Shown: positions 12,541 through 26,885 of the stretch, in pieces
Position numbering within the stretch: position 1 is the stretch's first letter
How the letters are laid out: every line of letters begins with the position of its first letter
Assembly (NCBI RefSeq): GCF_020184175.1
Contig: NC_065531.1
Coordinates: forward strand, 49,435,213-49,499,212
DNA length: 64,000 nt
Direction of reading: 5' to 3'
DNA from: Aphis gossypii
Taxonomy: Eukaryota > Arthropoda > Insecta > Hemiptera > Aphididae
Program-made: the position numbers and the translations under genes
The notes under the pieces: model-generated
What the model was told of the DNA's origin: nothing
Seen by the model: only the letters and a program-made list of their open reading frames with translations
Database searches by the model: none

Positions 12541-15500
12541 TCCGGTTTCTGTGAGAAACTTTTTTTACATATTCCTTGACAGTATGACTTATATACCTTA
12601 ATCTTCAGACGAATCTATAAAAGTCAGTATGGTACATTACTACTATATAGTTAACTTAGTTGGGCGGTGATTGATTTATATTTCGAAAATATAGGACAAT
12701 ATAGATTTCATCCTTATACCTGACACAAGAACACATTTTTGTTACTTGTATTTAAATAGGCACTAATACATTTTCATTTACATTTTTATTCTTTTGGTCT
12801 ATGCGTATAAACAGTGTAATATTTGAATAAATATTTATAAATAAGTGGTTACATAATAATGTATACCGAATTTAATTTCAATAGTCAATTTTCTTAATAT
12901 TTGTTTCCATTTATGAATTACCTACTTTTTATTTTATGTTATTTTATAGTCAAAGGTATTGCTTGAACAAATTAAACAAATATAAATCTACTTAGTTGAA
13001 TATTACTTGCTGTGTTCATGCTTTTATATATAAACTAGGTAATAGAGTATTTATTGGATAATCTATGTGTACATCAAAGCTACAAACATATTAATGGTAC
13101 CTACATTAGTTGATGAGTAGTCTGAATTGTAATACGTACCTATACTAATTTAGGTGTCATATCAAATATTTTTATTGTAATAAGTACAAATAAATATAAT
13201 TTGTATCAATTGTATCATAATTATATTTAATTGAGTTTTACTCTAAATCAACTACAATCTATAAATCTATGTTTTTTAGATTGATTAAAATTTAACTTCT
13301 ATTAATATGTTTAATGGTGGTCATGAAATATTGATTGACTATAACATGAAACTAATTTATACACTAAACGATATAATCCAAATTTGCGAAATTCTGTGAG
13401 ATTATAATGTATTCTGAATATAATGTAATTTAGAAAGTGTAAAGGAAATCAAATTTAACCTTTGTGACATTTATTGAATATTACTGCTTGTATTAAAATG
13501 ATAATTTAAGGAAAAAATTAAACTGGAAAATTTTGTACTTCCATTTAATATAATGATGTCTTCATGTTTAATATTTTTGATGGCTGAAAATGTAGGAATA
13601 CATTAATAGTTATTGTTAAATTACATTTGATTATACCTATCATTACATATTATGAAAATGTGATTTCATTAACATGGACCATGGTGTATGGTACTTTTTA
13701 TAAACTGTTAGATTTGTTACATTATCATCTACCAAAACATCAACATAATAAATAATAATCTCATTAATAGTATGTTGTCATTTGCATAATATATGTGAAT
13801 ATAGTTATTAAATTGATGACATTTTATTATTTGTGTTAAAATATACTATAAAATAAAAACCTACGAGGCTATATTTTTACAATAGGTATTATGTAACTTC
13901 TAATCAATATGAATTTATAAAAAGGTGCTGTTTTTCCAAATATTTTTAATAACATTTATTCTGTAGGTAGGTACGTATGTTTTATATATTGATCAATTTT
14001 ATGCTTAAAAATGTTATACTATTTTTAGCTATTGCTTCACAAACAGCGTTCAGTGTACTTCGCGATCTTTCGTTTCTTTCGACTTTGAAAACAAATATAC
14101 TCTGATAATAAATTATCCCACTTTTGTTATTAAAAAATAAAAAAATAGTTACTTTAGCAGCTTATAGGTACGTAGTTATTAACTGTCTCTTTAATTTTTT
14201 CGAAAAATATGTTATACCACTTTGTGCTTTAAGTTAATTTTCAATTCCTATATTATTTAAACATATATATTATAACCTTGCTATCATACAATGGGTAATT
14301 GTAAATGTTTCTACAAGCATATTATGATAATATGATTTAAATTAAATATAATTATTTAACATTTGTCATATAGCCATATTATAATTAACAATTCTTTCAA
14401 TATTATATTTGTCTGATCTCTCTGAAATTGCTGTTGCATATTTATTGTAATATGAATTTGACATACATATTAAAGCATTGTACTTACCACGTAATAGTTG
14501 TAAGTTTAAGTTATACAGAAAAAGTTTTACACAAAGTTTATACTACCGCAAAAAGTTTTGACAGCTTACTTTAGTATGGCAGTTTTTTATTCATTGATAC
14601 CCGTTTTTGGATGTTTCGGTTTTTTCTATTGCTTGTGCATACATTTGTGGAATCTTTTATAAAAAGCAAAAGCTTCTGCATATACGTTTTAATGTTAAGA
14701 GCTGTAGGAGTGCAAAGTTAAATTAGATGTGTGTGAGCGTTAATAAATTATTGGTTTTACGAAATATAGTATTTTGAAAAGTTTGATTTTTGGCATTACC
14801 TAAAAAGTAAAGCATCATAGAAATTATTAAATTATTTTCGTTAACGTCAATCAAAATGACCCAGGAAAATTTAAGAGGGCCGATAAATATTCATTAATTA
14901 TGCAGCGTAGAAAATATTACTGCAAAAACCTGTTCATTTGCTGGATATCCCAAGGGAAAATACTATTTTCAGTGCGTTTATGAAAATTAAAAAATATTTT
15001 ACCTCTATAATTTTGTGCATAAAATTAAATTTTGTCTACGTACATTAAATGAGTTACTATCGATTTCACCCAGTGGTTAAATTATGTTCGAATGTGGCGA
15101 AGGGAGGAATTAACAACTATACAAAGACATGTAATTAGAAAATTAAACAATTATATTACATAACATATTTTTTTAATAAAATTAGGATCAAAAACAATAA
15201 GAATATTTAATTCTATATGTTTACTTAACATAGGTATAAAAGCAAACTTGAACGCTGTTTTAGTTTTTCTCAGGTTTCCTCTTTGAAAAAATATGGGTTA
15301 CTGGTTAATTTTTCCGAGTATCTTGGGCAATTAATTAGTTTTACGTTTATTATTACAATTTGTAATACCTACTATTGTAATAAATAATGGTATGATATAA
15401 CATAATTTATTCGATATAAATACAAAATATATAGATAAAATTATCATTAATTATGCTATTAAATGAAAAAAAAAAACTATTACAACTTTTATTATGCATA

Positions 15501-17755
15501 TAAAAAGTTATTATACTGTTTGATATATTAGCTATTATAAATTCTTATTGTTTTTAAATTAAAAATATTGTTATTAGGTACTAAATACATACTATACTTA
15601 TTAGTTTCTAGTATAGCGATACTATCATGTTTATGTAAAAGCAAACATTAATGATATTAAGTATATTATGCCTTTATTGTAGAAATGGTTCGTAAGTAAT
15701 ACCTAGGTTGTGTTGTTATTTTAATTTAAAAATTTAGTTTAAAAAAAAAGCAGAAACTAAACTATTACATTCCAAAACGTATAATATTGTTATTGTTTTA
15801 TTTTGTAGGTTACCCAGCTGGATATTGTTCTGTTATTTTATACGCTCTTCTTGTATAATTTGTATATATAGCTTTTATATTTCCAGTAAATATCAACGAA
15901 TTTCCATGTTTAATTATACACATTAATTGAATAGGAACATTGAGTAAACGTATTCTCTATACAATGCATATTATATAGTTTCTACGCAATTTAAAAAGTA
16001 ATGAAGAGTATTAGGTAATTAGTTTCGATCAAATTGTATTTTTAATCAAAGGAGAGAAGCTATTACGGTGGTGTTTGAGGTCCGAATGAAGCAACAAATA
16101 AGAAAGAAAGAAAAAATAGATATAATTAAACCAAAAAGGCGTATAAAGACTGTCGAGTTGAAATTGTCATTATACAAGTAAAATACATCAGGTGGCATTT
16201 TGTGATAACCTACCATTCGTTGTCAAGTGGACAAAAAAAGCACACGTGTTAAGATAAAGTCCTTTATTTTTATGGTTTATAGGACAATAGTATCATAAAT
16301 AATATAATATATTGTTACTATTGCCAAAGTTTTTCGCATAAATACCAACAAAATCGAATCTCTCATTGCTCATTAGCTTTGATAGTTATACTGTAAATTT
16401 GTTTTTATAAGTTAATCACTTTAAATCATCGTACTTATAATTATCGTCAAATTGAGTCAGTTTTAATTGTCATATGTATATTACTTCAAAGAATCTATAG
16501 AATTAAATATGTATTCTATTAACATAGGTTCCGTTCTATATAAATTAAATAATTGAAAACATACTCCATACAATATCGACTATTGACAGACAACAGTAGA
16601 TTGTTGATATAGAAATGCGTTATGATTTTATAATAGTTATAATTTATATTTATCTAAGTAAATACATGAAATTGTATCGAAATAAGAATATAAAAATCTC
16701 TATAATATACAAATTTAATAGATTTTTCAGAAAAAATAATAATACAATTTTTAATTTCAATATATTCAATAACATATTTATAATTTATTTGAATATTTTT
16801 TTGATTTATGAATTTAATGATTTAAAATTAATCAATATAATATTTATATAGTTTTAGGTATTTGTATAGTACAATATAATATAGGTACATAAATATAACA
16901 TAAAAAGTGTATTACTATTTATAGTTAATCTCCGAGTGTTACGTGTTAATAAAGAATAGTTTTTAATCAATGGTAAGCACTTTAGCAAATTGTAAAAATG
17001 TTTTTATTTTTTGTTTTAAATAAAACACGTAGGTATTACTATAATACTGATATTACATGAAATTTAACAGCGCGAAATCGCATAATTAATTATATTCGAC
17101 ATTATATTTTGTATGTGTCAAATCCTAAATAATGTTACCTCATCATGTCTGTACATGTTCCTATGAGATTTACTGTAGACAATATTTGTCGTGTTCAAAT
17201 TATCCTGATGACGATTTTGATTGACTCTTTGGGGTCTTAATACAATATGTATTAATGTAATATGTAAATATAAATAGTAATATCTTTAACGAGTGGCTTG
17301 TACTAAGCTGGTAATGGATCGAAGCAACCGTATAGTAATGCACTATAGTAAATAGTAATTTAATTCGTAACCGATTGGCTTCTACTTCGTCTTACAAATT
17401 AAATTCGTAATTCCATCTTTCATCGGTGTTTTCTTTTTCCTTGTTCTACAGACCACACTTCAAACATTTTAGCTTTTTCTTAAACAGTTATTTTTCTTTC
17501 TGAATTTTGTTAATAATAATGTTTATTCATTCGAGTTTATATTTTCCGTATTTAGTTTAAACAGGATAAAGTGTATTCATGAAATATAACCAGTCGTAAT
17601 AATTATTTAATCATTTTACTATCGTTATAATTAGTTTTATAAATGCGACAGTAGATTTTTATTGCTACGAGAGCTAATAAAAACTTAACTGCCTTAAAAA
17701 TAATAATTGTTAATAAAAACATACATACTATATACTATATAGTTGTTTACTTACT

Positions 17756-17792
<37 letters not shown>

Positions 17793-18040
17793 TTTTTCTT
17801 ATACATGTATGTATGCGTTTAGTGTAGTATCTTTACAATATTGAATATATTATAAATTAATAACAATTTATTCACGTGTTTGTGGATGATATATTATTAG
17901 TAAGGACTATAAATAACATAATATTGAATTACGTTTACTCGTAGGTTATTTTTTTTTCACATAATCAAAATAAGCTGATGAGTTGCAAATTTGTAATTAA
18001 ATGCTACTAAATCATAATTTACTATACTATATAACTATTA
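12541..18040. other. AT-rich DNA with no supported gene
   Basis: No exon, RNA gene or mobile element was recognised. The frame at 16615-16851 is Asn/Ile/Phe-rich low complexity. A small hairpin with arms TTATTACAAT/ATTGTAATAA lies near 15350-15385. Confidence 0.6.
17759..17791. repeat. (AT)n microsatellite, 33 nt
   Basis: An uninterrupted AT array preceded by a short TTAC duplication. Confidence 0.95.
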
Positions 18041-18522
18041 GCTACCATGTATTATGCACACACTAACGTATACGGTATACGTATATAAAATCGTGTAGGT
18101 TTTATTATAACTATCGGACACGAGCGAGTGTTACTATATATACGTATTATACATCCAAGGACAAAACGCACGTGACCGATCGAACGTCACGTAATTTTAA
18201 AATCTATAACCCTATCAATACGGATACTCATTTCAATGCAGAAACGCGAATGCTTGTTTTCGTTTCCGTTGAGAGATCGATCAAATCATATTTTATTGTT
18301 ATGAAAATGAATATTATAAAATTTGAAAGGTAGATATATGTAGTATAGAGTAATAAAGACATATAATATTTAAGCGAGGTCATAAAACTTAAACCAAATG
18401 TAACAGATGAATGATAAATACGAAAACTCGCGAACACAAATAACGAAAAGGCGGTGTTGGACGTGAACAACGGGGATTTTCGCGTAAAACTCGTAAAGGA
18501 TATGTGGTAAGACTAAAGCGTT

Positions 18523-18563
18523 GGTGGTGTTGGTGGTGGTATGGCGGCGGCGGTGGTGGTCGG
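18523..18563. repeat. Imperfect (GGT/GGC)n repeat
   Basis: GGT and GGC triplets form a GC-rich run in an otherwise AT-rich genome. It explains the Ala/Val-rich and Thr/Arg-rich short frames over 18370-18762 on both strands. Confidence 0.85.
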
Positions 18564-20915
18564 TATTATCGACAACCGTGAAAACGCGTACGGAAAAATG
18601 TTCACGATACGTCAGCTCGTTCTCTCTCGAGACTTTTGCAGGGCGCTTTTGAGTTTTCGACATTCCAATATCCATGTTACTGCGTGTTTACAAAGAACTT
18701 CCACAAAAACGAGTCGTGTATCACCGGAAGTGCGATTAAAGGTTGTTATCACATACTTATAGTCCAAAATAGAATCGAACTGATCAAGCGACACAAAATG
18801 TTCAATTTATTACTTAATATATACTCGTTTACTCATAAACTATTTTAAATAGAAGTCTCTACGTACACTTAGGAACGAAATGGAATTGAGTCGAATAGAA
18901 ATAATGCCGACAATTTTTTTAACGGATTTCAATGAGTTATACGTACATTTTCAAACCATATATAGTTCTATTTGGTATTGAACTTTAAGGTGGTTACTCT
19001 ATAATACCGTGTATCACTCGTTATGAGATAACAATTTGTATTGTATTAAATTATTATGAAAATATTAACTTATTTCCTATTTTACTTTAAAAGTTAATGA
19101 TTTTAAACATTACGAAATACAAAATGTTATGATATTTTGAAGTACACTATGTACAATACAATATAAAAAGCAACTAAAAATGAAAACATATCTTAGTAAA
19201 TATATGTTAAGCCAAAGTTCTAATTGTTATCGTGCAATTTTTAATTGATCCAATTCGAATTATTTCAATAAATGTTAGGATGAAAGTCATTTTTCTTTCG
19301 AATGGAGAATTTAAATTCTGTTCTTTCGTTTTGTACGATAATGACCATGTGCAAAAACCTCAAAAATAATTATAATATAATTTCGAAGATCGACTATTAA
19401 TGTTTTGCGTTTTTGTGTACCCGAGTAAGCGCGTCATCATATCCTCGGCCATCTCTACGATGTATCACGAATTTATTCATATTATTCTTAATACGCGTTA
19501 GATTGAAACACGTTGTACGTTGTTTTCCACGCGTCGCTGAGTCATGCCAAGACGCTCAGCATAATTTTGAAGTTTTTTGCGTGTTATATTCGTCCACGTC
19601 CGTCGGTCGTCGCAAAGAAACAACAATGGCGTGTCTGCAACTCTGCAATTTCGAGTAGTAAAAAGTGAAATGACACGCGTATCTGTGTGATATCATCGTA
19701 TAACACATTTTGCACGATTATTAAAACTAGACGACAGTGAAGTTTTTTATCCTCAAACTATATACGTTTATTTGTGTTTTGTGTTTATAATAGTTGAGTA
19801 ATTAAAAACGTACATGTATATAATATATTATATCCCGCTTCGTACTGCTTGTATGCAATGTTAGTCTAAAGAAGAAGTAATAAGAACTATCTTAATGCCA
19901 TGGAATGTAGTTTCTATCTACTTTTAGACAGATATCACATATATTCGTACCTAGTTATTAATTTTTGTTTGGCTTTAAGAGTAGGTGATACAATAATTAT
20001 ATTTACAATACAAACGTAACTAATTAATATATTTTAAATTATTATGGTAATTATTCTGGCTATTAACCTTGAGTATTAAAATATTGAGTATTTATTCATT
20101 GGTAATTCTGAAAAAAAAATACAAAATATTACATATATGAGCGTATTGATAGCTAGATAATCTCGCAAAAAAACAAAATTACCATCGTTGAGTAAAACTT
20201 CACTTAAGCTTTTCGATTCAATTGTAAAATTTAACTGATATAGTTTTAAAATCTAGAATTTTAGCTGCGTGAAAATAATGTATTATAAAATATCACTGAA
20301 AATTCTTTGAAGTTTTTAAATAAATGTCTTGAAAAATTAAATCAGTACAAAAAAAGTGCTATATATATATATATATAACGGATACATTTATATATCTACA
20401 GGAAAGTGTTTAAAGAATTTAGAAAACGCATTAGAGTTTGAAGATGTCGTTGACATTTTGTAATAATTGTCATCTGTAACCTTTATTGAATTTCATTATT
20501 TTAAAGAAGTCGACAAAAGAAGAAAGTAACTTTGAGTGGCTGTGCCGAGACAAATTTCGTCACTGGTTCACTTTAAACAGCGTTGACGGTTTTTACTCTG
20601 GATTTTACGTTTAATTGGCTTTCGTTCGCTATTACAGTTCTCTTTTATGTACATGCCTTTTTAAAGGAGCCTTATTAAAAAGGAATCTTTATAAAAAAAT
20701 CTTTATGTTCTCTTGTTCTATTAAGCGTAAGTATATAATATGAGAATATTTTCGTGAAATAATTTCACCCTTGGTCGTATAATTACTGTATTCTATGTAA
20801 TGTACTCACTCGTGTGTGTTCGTATGTGCGTGTGTTTATGTTTATGTTTTTTAATAATAGTACCGTCGCGAAGAGAAATAAAGGTTTTCGCATTAATAAT
20901 AATTGTTTACCGGTC

Positions 20916-20950
20916 GGGCGAGAGAAAATTTAATGCTCGTTTTCTCGCCC
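20916..20950. repeat. GC-stemmed hairpin
   Basis: GGGCGAGAGAAAA at 20916-20928 pairs with TTTTCTCGCCC at 20940-20950, an 8-bp GC-rich stem plus three A-T pairs with a two-base bulge and an 11-nt loop. It stands out in AT-rich surroundings. No poly-T tract or gene end makes it an obvious terminator or RNA gene. Confidence 0.6.
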
Positions 20951-21180
20951 TTCCTCGAGATATATAATATAAATAATATAATATATATACGAACGCGTTT
21001 AATACGTCGCATATACATATACATTAACACAAACCCATATATATGTACATACGGTTAAAGGTTGGGTAGTTTTTTTTTCTCGTTTTGTTTTTATTTTTTA
21101 TGGAAGGTGGTGCCTATCGCAACCGTATAACGTTATAAAGCGGAGACACCCTTTTTTTTTCATGATACTGTTATATATGC

Positions 21181-23340
21181 TATATTATATACTCGTATGT
21201 GTTTATAATATAAAATATTTATTATATAAATTTACACGAATCATTGCACAGGAGAAAATGCATTTTTCCTATATATTATAATTGTTTATGCATATTTATT
21301 TATTTTTTAAATATTATCATCGTGCACAAACACCGGAAGTTGAATAATATTCTTTTCTGTGACGACGGATGAACGGTGTCCGATTTGTCGTACGTGCGCA
21401 CGTGAATAAAAGGAATATAACCGATACATATACCGCTTTTATATACAATACTATATACTACATCTATTTTAATTACATCCATGATGCAATATACATCACT
21501 GTCGTTTATATTAATATTATAAAAAATGAAAATCATAAACCATGTTTCGTCAGATATATTAAAGAATTCTCTGGTGCATAGTATTGCAATTATAGTATGT
21601 AGTTCAAAATGTTACCGCATTCGAGTCTAATAACTCTTATTACTATGTATTTGGAATTATCGTACGTAAATACTAAATTCAAGTATAGAAAAATGTTGTG
21701 TTTGCAAACTCGCAGTAATAGGATTAACACTATAGTCGTTTGTGTACCTATAGGTTATATATACATAATATTTTAAGCTCATTATTAACAAAAAATGCAC
21801 TAATACATTTTAAACATTCTACATTTTTTCTACTGAACTATAGAATCCGTCCATTGTATTACATTTTTAAAATTATTTGGAATTTCTTTCGATTCGGGTA
21901 CATTATTGATGCACCGTATTAGTGGTTTGTAAATATTTCATATGATATTTTTTATGGTCAACAATTGAAATAATTTTTATAATAATTTTTATTTTTTTGC
22001 TATACTAATGGTCTTTTAAATGTAGCAGTTTTCCAATGATTTAACCAATGATTTAACTTAACCCTGATTTAAGCATTACTTTTGTAATTTATTTTACGAA
22101 ACAAATATCATATAGTATAAAGGTCACATATTTTATTGTTTCAAAAAATGTGAAAGCTTTCCAACATAATCAAAAAATATTTATGATATAATATATTTGT
22201 ATACATACAAATTTACTCAAATTGTTCGTTAAAAAAAAGTTGAGAGACTCTAATTATAATATTTTGATAACTCTGTTTAATGTATTTGATGTATAATACA
22301 TTAGTAGATTTTAACGATTAGCTTTTTTTTTATATTCCGTGTCTCCATTATCTTCTAAGTAGTTTATAAATACCATTAGGTATTATGGTTAATTTGAGAA
22401 ACTATAATGCTGAAAAAACTTAAATACGCTTTTTTTCTGTTTTTATCTTACTTATTATTATTTTGTTTTCTATTCACCTTATTTTCTCCATCATTTTTCT
22501 TAACATCATAGACGAATCTGGATTTTATTTCAGAATATCAGTGACTAGGAATGCTCAATACTATACCGTTGGTATTTATAAAGAAAAACTTTACTAATTA
22601 TATTGGAACACAAACCATCAGCTGCTGAACTGTTCAAAGTCTTATCGAATAATAATCTTAAAAGTTTTGCGAAAATTCGTATATTTAATAAAAAAAATTT
22701 GTTTAAAGCTTAAAAATTAAACCACACAAAAGGTTTTTGGTACCCATATACGAATTCAAAGAAAACAATAACTAAACACTACACGGATACTGCTAGTACA
22801 GTTTTGTTTCGACAACAACCGATATCAATCGATCTTTGTTTTTGTCTTTGAATTCGAAAACATTGATGCACCTATCTAAATAAGTTGATTTATAGTAGAT
22901 ATATATTGTAGGATACAATATTCTGAAGGAATTTTGGTTATGTAAACATTTTTATTAAGATTGGTAAACTTGTAGTATATCAAATTATAATGTGTATTTA
23001 ATTTCGGAATTTTATTTTGTACATTTTATTAAGATAATAGATATACAATTTATATCTAGCACATGATCATAAAACTAATATATATATATATATTTATAAT
23101 ATAATGTATTGTATTAATTAAGCCGCATATTATATACAAGATATTTTATGCAAATGCAGTTTGTGGTGTTTGTTAAAAATATAAACAGTATTGTCGTTCA
23201 AAAAACGTTTCTTAATAAACTTTATGAAAATGGGAAACTGCAAATGCGTTTTCTGCTTCTTATCTCAATTCATCATGTGATATTAAATGTATGTATATTA
23301 CCATCACATTCTGGTTGAATACTGTAGCAGTGTATCCTGT
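21181..23340. other. AT-rich DNA with no supported gene
   Basis: Beyond the 12-bp tandem repeat and a short TA array near 23068-23090 nothing is recognised. The paired frames near 21300-21581 overlap on opposite strands and show no motif. Confidence 0.6.
22033..22056. repeat. 12-bp tandem duplication
   Basis: CCAATGATTTAA occurs twice in direct succession, followed by a looser third TGATTTAA. It contains CCAAT on the + strand, but no promoter context is visible. Confidence 0.8.
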
Positions 23341-24200
23341 ACTGGAAATTATTATTATTAAAGTCGCGATATTTTATTGGCGATCACATGGAAAAATACA
23401 TAGTCATCCGTCTTGTGGTCTCTGAGAATTGTTTTCATTTTTATTGTGTACACCCCCGGCTTTGTTGGTCGACCGATCAGTATTTCGTCACATCAATTAC
23501 AGCCCGCCCGCGTGCTGAAAATCGGATTATGATTGTCGGCCGCGGGATTCTCTGCTCATTTTCACTGTCGACAATGTTATAGTTTCACGCCTAAACAATC
23601 CCGGTCGTAGTGTATAGTATTATATTGTGCCCAATAATACCATGTAGCAACCAGTGCAGTGGCGTGCACCATAATATATTATACGTGCAGGTATGTATAT
23701 ATCGGTAACCGCTATTTGTTCTAGCCGAGAAACACTTATAGAAAATGATTTATGACCGTTTATGGATTTGTGAGCGCGTAACGATGATTTATTTTTGGTC
23801 TATACCTATACCGCCGATGTGCGCGGCCAGTGTACATCATGTATATATATGTATATATGAATGTGTGTGTTTCAGTGACGATGCGATAGGGTTGTGGGGT
23901 GTGTTGTTAGAGTTAGGCATACGTATAACCTGTGCCGAGGCGAGTGATTGATGAGTGAGGGGGTTGAGCGCCGCGACTTGCATGTGTGTACCACACCTCG
24001 CGGTCAGTGTTGGGAATTCGTGTTAACGTATTCGGCCACCCATAATGACAATCGGCTGGTGGTGGAGAGGAAAGGCGCGTCTGTTTTTTGACGTGACCCG
24101 GCGTGTAGCTTATGATTATATTATAATATAATATTAATATGCGTATAATACCTAATTAATAATAAGCAACAGACGGCGGCAGTCATCAATTGACGAATCT
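23341..24200. other. CpG-richer block
   Basis: GC-richer sequence with clusters of CG and GTGTG. Frames 23388-23582 and 23745-23951 show no family signature. It may be regulatory. Confidence 0.4.
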
Positions 24201-26851
24201 TAGGTATTTAATAGTATATTATTACGTTATGAATACCTACTATTGCCAACGCGGTGTATACTACGCCGAGACGAATGTTTTTAAATATATGCAATTCACT
24301 TACGAACCTCGTGTGATTATTTTTTTTTTTTTGTAAAGAAAAATATTCATTTACCTTTCTCCCCGCACATATATTATTATTATTTAATATTCCTGCCGTA
24401 GATTTTAACTTTTTTCCTTCTTTCCAACCCTTGTGTGGCCGTATTCCTTGTTTACCAACAACGTATTATGGAGAATGCCGCCTTTTGTTGACATAATAAC
24501 GTAAATGGAGATTAAGTGCAAACTTCAAAATAATTTATCCAACGAAAGTCTCTTTTATACATATATTACGTATATATTTTTCGTCAATACGTCTTACAAA
24601 ACTGACAATAACTGAATAAAATTACTAAATCCAATTTGCTCTGTTTAAAATATATAACGCGTTCTAAATCTTTAATAGTTTTTTGGCGTCAATAAATATA
24701 ACTTTGTTATAGAGAATTCTTATTATATATAGTCAATACATTTTTACTTCTAACTTACTTAACTAATTATTATTTATCACAATTTTAAATCCACTTCATA
24801 TATTTTTTTTGCATTCTGGTTTTTGTATCTTATTTGAATATACGTTTTTTACTTATGTTTATAATTCACTTTGTTTTATAATAATAAAATACTTTTTATT
24901 CGTATACATAGGTACCTGTTTAAAATATATGAACATTCATTGCATTACCATGCAAAATATTCTTGATTGTTTTTAAGATAACTTCGATGGGGAAAAAATA
25001 TACCTTTTTAAATATATAGGTACATTTATAATATCGCAAGTATAAATTATGTAAATGTAATGGTTTACAGTTAAAAATAATATTACGTGTAAAATATATA
25101 ATAAAATAACTAAGATACATTGTTAATCACGATGTCTGTATAGTATTTTATGTTAATATGCGATGTTCAAGTACCTACAAATATTTATTTTTACATTTTC
25201 TACAAACATGTTACAAATTCATGTATTATGGACATTGTTTTACATTTAAACTATATTTTAATCGATTATATTGTAACATGCAAAAAATTTTTGTACTCGT
25301 ATATTGTACGAATTCACATGTTATTATATACATTCTACCAAGATATGTGTGGTGATGTGTTGAGTTCTCTTTAGACTTGATTATTGTATTTAATATTATT
25401 TCGAATAAAAATGTATGATTTATCTTTGGTGTGCAATCCTCCCAAGTGACGACCGAAAAAAATAGATTAAGAAAATAAATAACAGACAATAACGGACAAT
25501 GAATTATGTTTTCGTGAATTTACCAGGACCGTTGTACACTTTGCACTCCAGGACATCAAGTTGGTTTGTGCGGACGTCGGTAAATAGCAAACGTGAAAAT
25601 ATGATTTATGTTTCGGTGGGTTTCAATTTTATTCTACTTCCCGGTAGTCAAGTTCAAGGGTGAGTGATTCATTATGTTTTTTCACTGCAGACCTCGCAGA
25701 AATTCTCATTTCCGACGGTTTCTCGATTTCCGGCCAACCGCGTGTTTGTGCGGCACAGTTAATTAGAAACTCTCTGCGCCATCTTTCGTGCGTATAAACA
25801 ATGACGTTGTAATTTTGTTTCTATATATAATAATATGTATTGTAAAGTATGTGTCTCGACATATTTCGCTACCGATGCTGCTAATGTCTTAAGCTAAGTC
25901 TCGACTGCTGTGGTCTTTATATTATTTCTCGTGTGTACTGTATATTGCAGAATATAAGTACCGGGTTTTGGTTAAATATACGTCTCGTGGTCTTATATTA
26001 AATGCGCGTCAGTTGATTCGTTTTTCACATATAACTGAAATGCCAACAATGTAAATCTGTAAATCGTAATATAAAGTTTTAATAATATTGTTTGCTATCT
26101 TAAATACATTTTCTAATTATTTTATGATTTAAACGTACCTGTCATAATATGTCTGATCAGCAGAACTGCGTATGGCGTTATCGGGAAAAACAAATTGTGT
26201 GGTTCCAAAATGTGTTTGGCTATAAGTACGATCTTTGAAATATTATAGTTATGCGCGAGAACATATCATTGGTATTTTCTGGACATCGTATTCAATAAAT
26301 ATAAGAATTACACACACATACACACTATGCGATATTATTCTGCAGAGGTTTCCCAGCTGGAGATGAAATATCCTGCATTCTTCGTTGTAAAAACTTAATG
26401 TATCAACCTATATATGATACGACCAACAAATATCATATTTTAAACTGCGTCGTAAAATTGAATTCGAAAATAAAATCGTCGTAAAACCGATGAATTTTAC
26501 CATGTACCTATACATAATAAAAGTTTAGTTTTCAATTTAAATTTCAAACACTAGTAGTTTATTGATCGACGTGTTTCTGTATTGTTTTAACGACCAATTT
26601 TTATAGTAGTTACTTATATAATATAATGTATTAACGCGTTGAGCATAATAACTGCTGAAAGATATACAGAATTACAATCGTATGCTATTAATGATAATCA
26701 TCTTTTAATATTTCACTCGATCGTTCGGGTCACGTGTATCATATAACTCAAAATTATGCAATATTATTGGACTTTGTGGATGATGACAATATTAATTGTC
26801 TAGTATCAATCGGTCTGTGTTGCAACGGTGCATGAATTCCGGTTGAACTTT

Positions 26852-26885
<34 letters not shown>

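Larger units (their letters stand above)
18041..21180. other. Cluster of CpG-richer blocks
   Basis: Blocks at about 18040-18770, 19400-19740 and 20540-21180 are GC-richer than the flanks. Short frames overlap on both strands at 18228-18848 and at 19413-19658, with no recognised protein. The GGT/GGC repeat and the hairpin at 20916 are inside. These are candidate regulatory regions. Confidence 0.4.
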
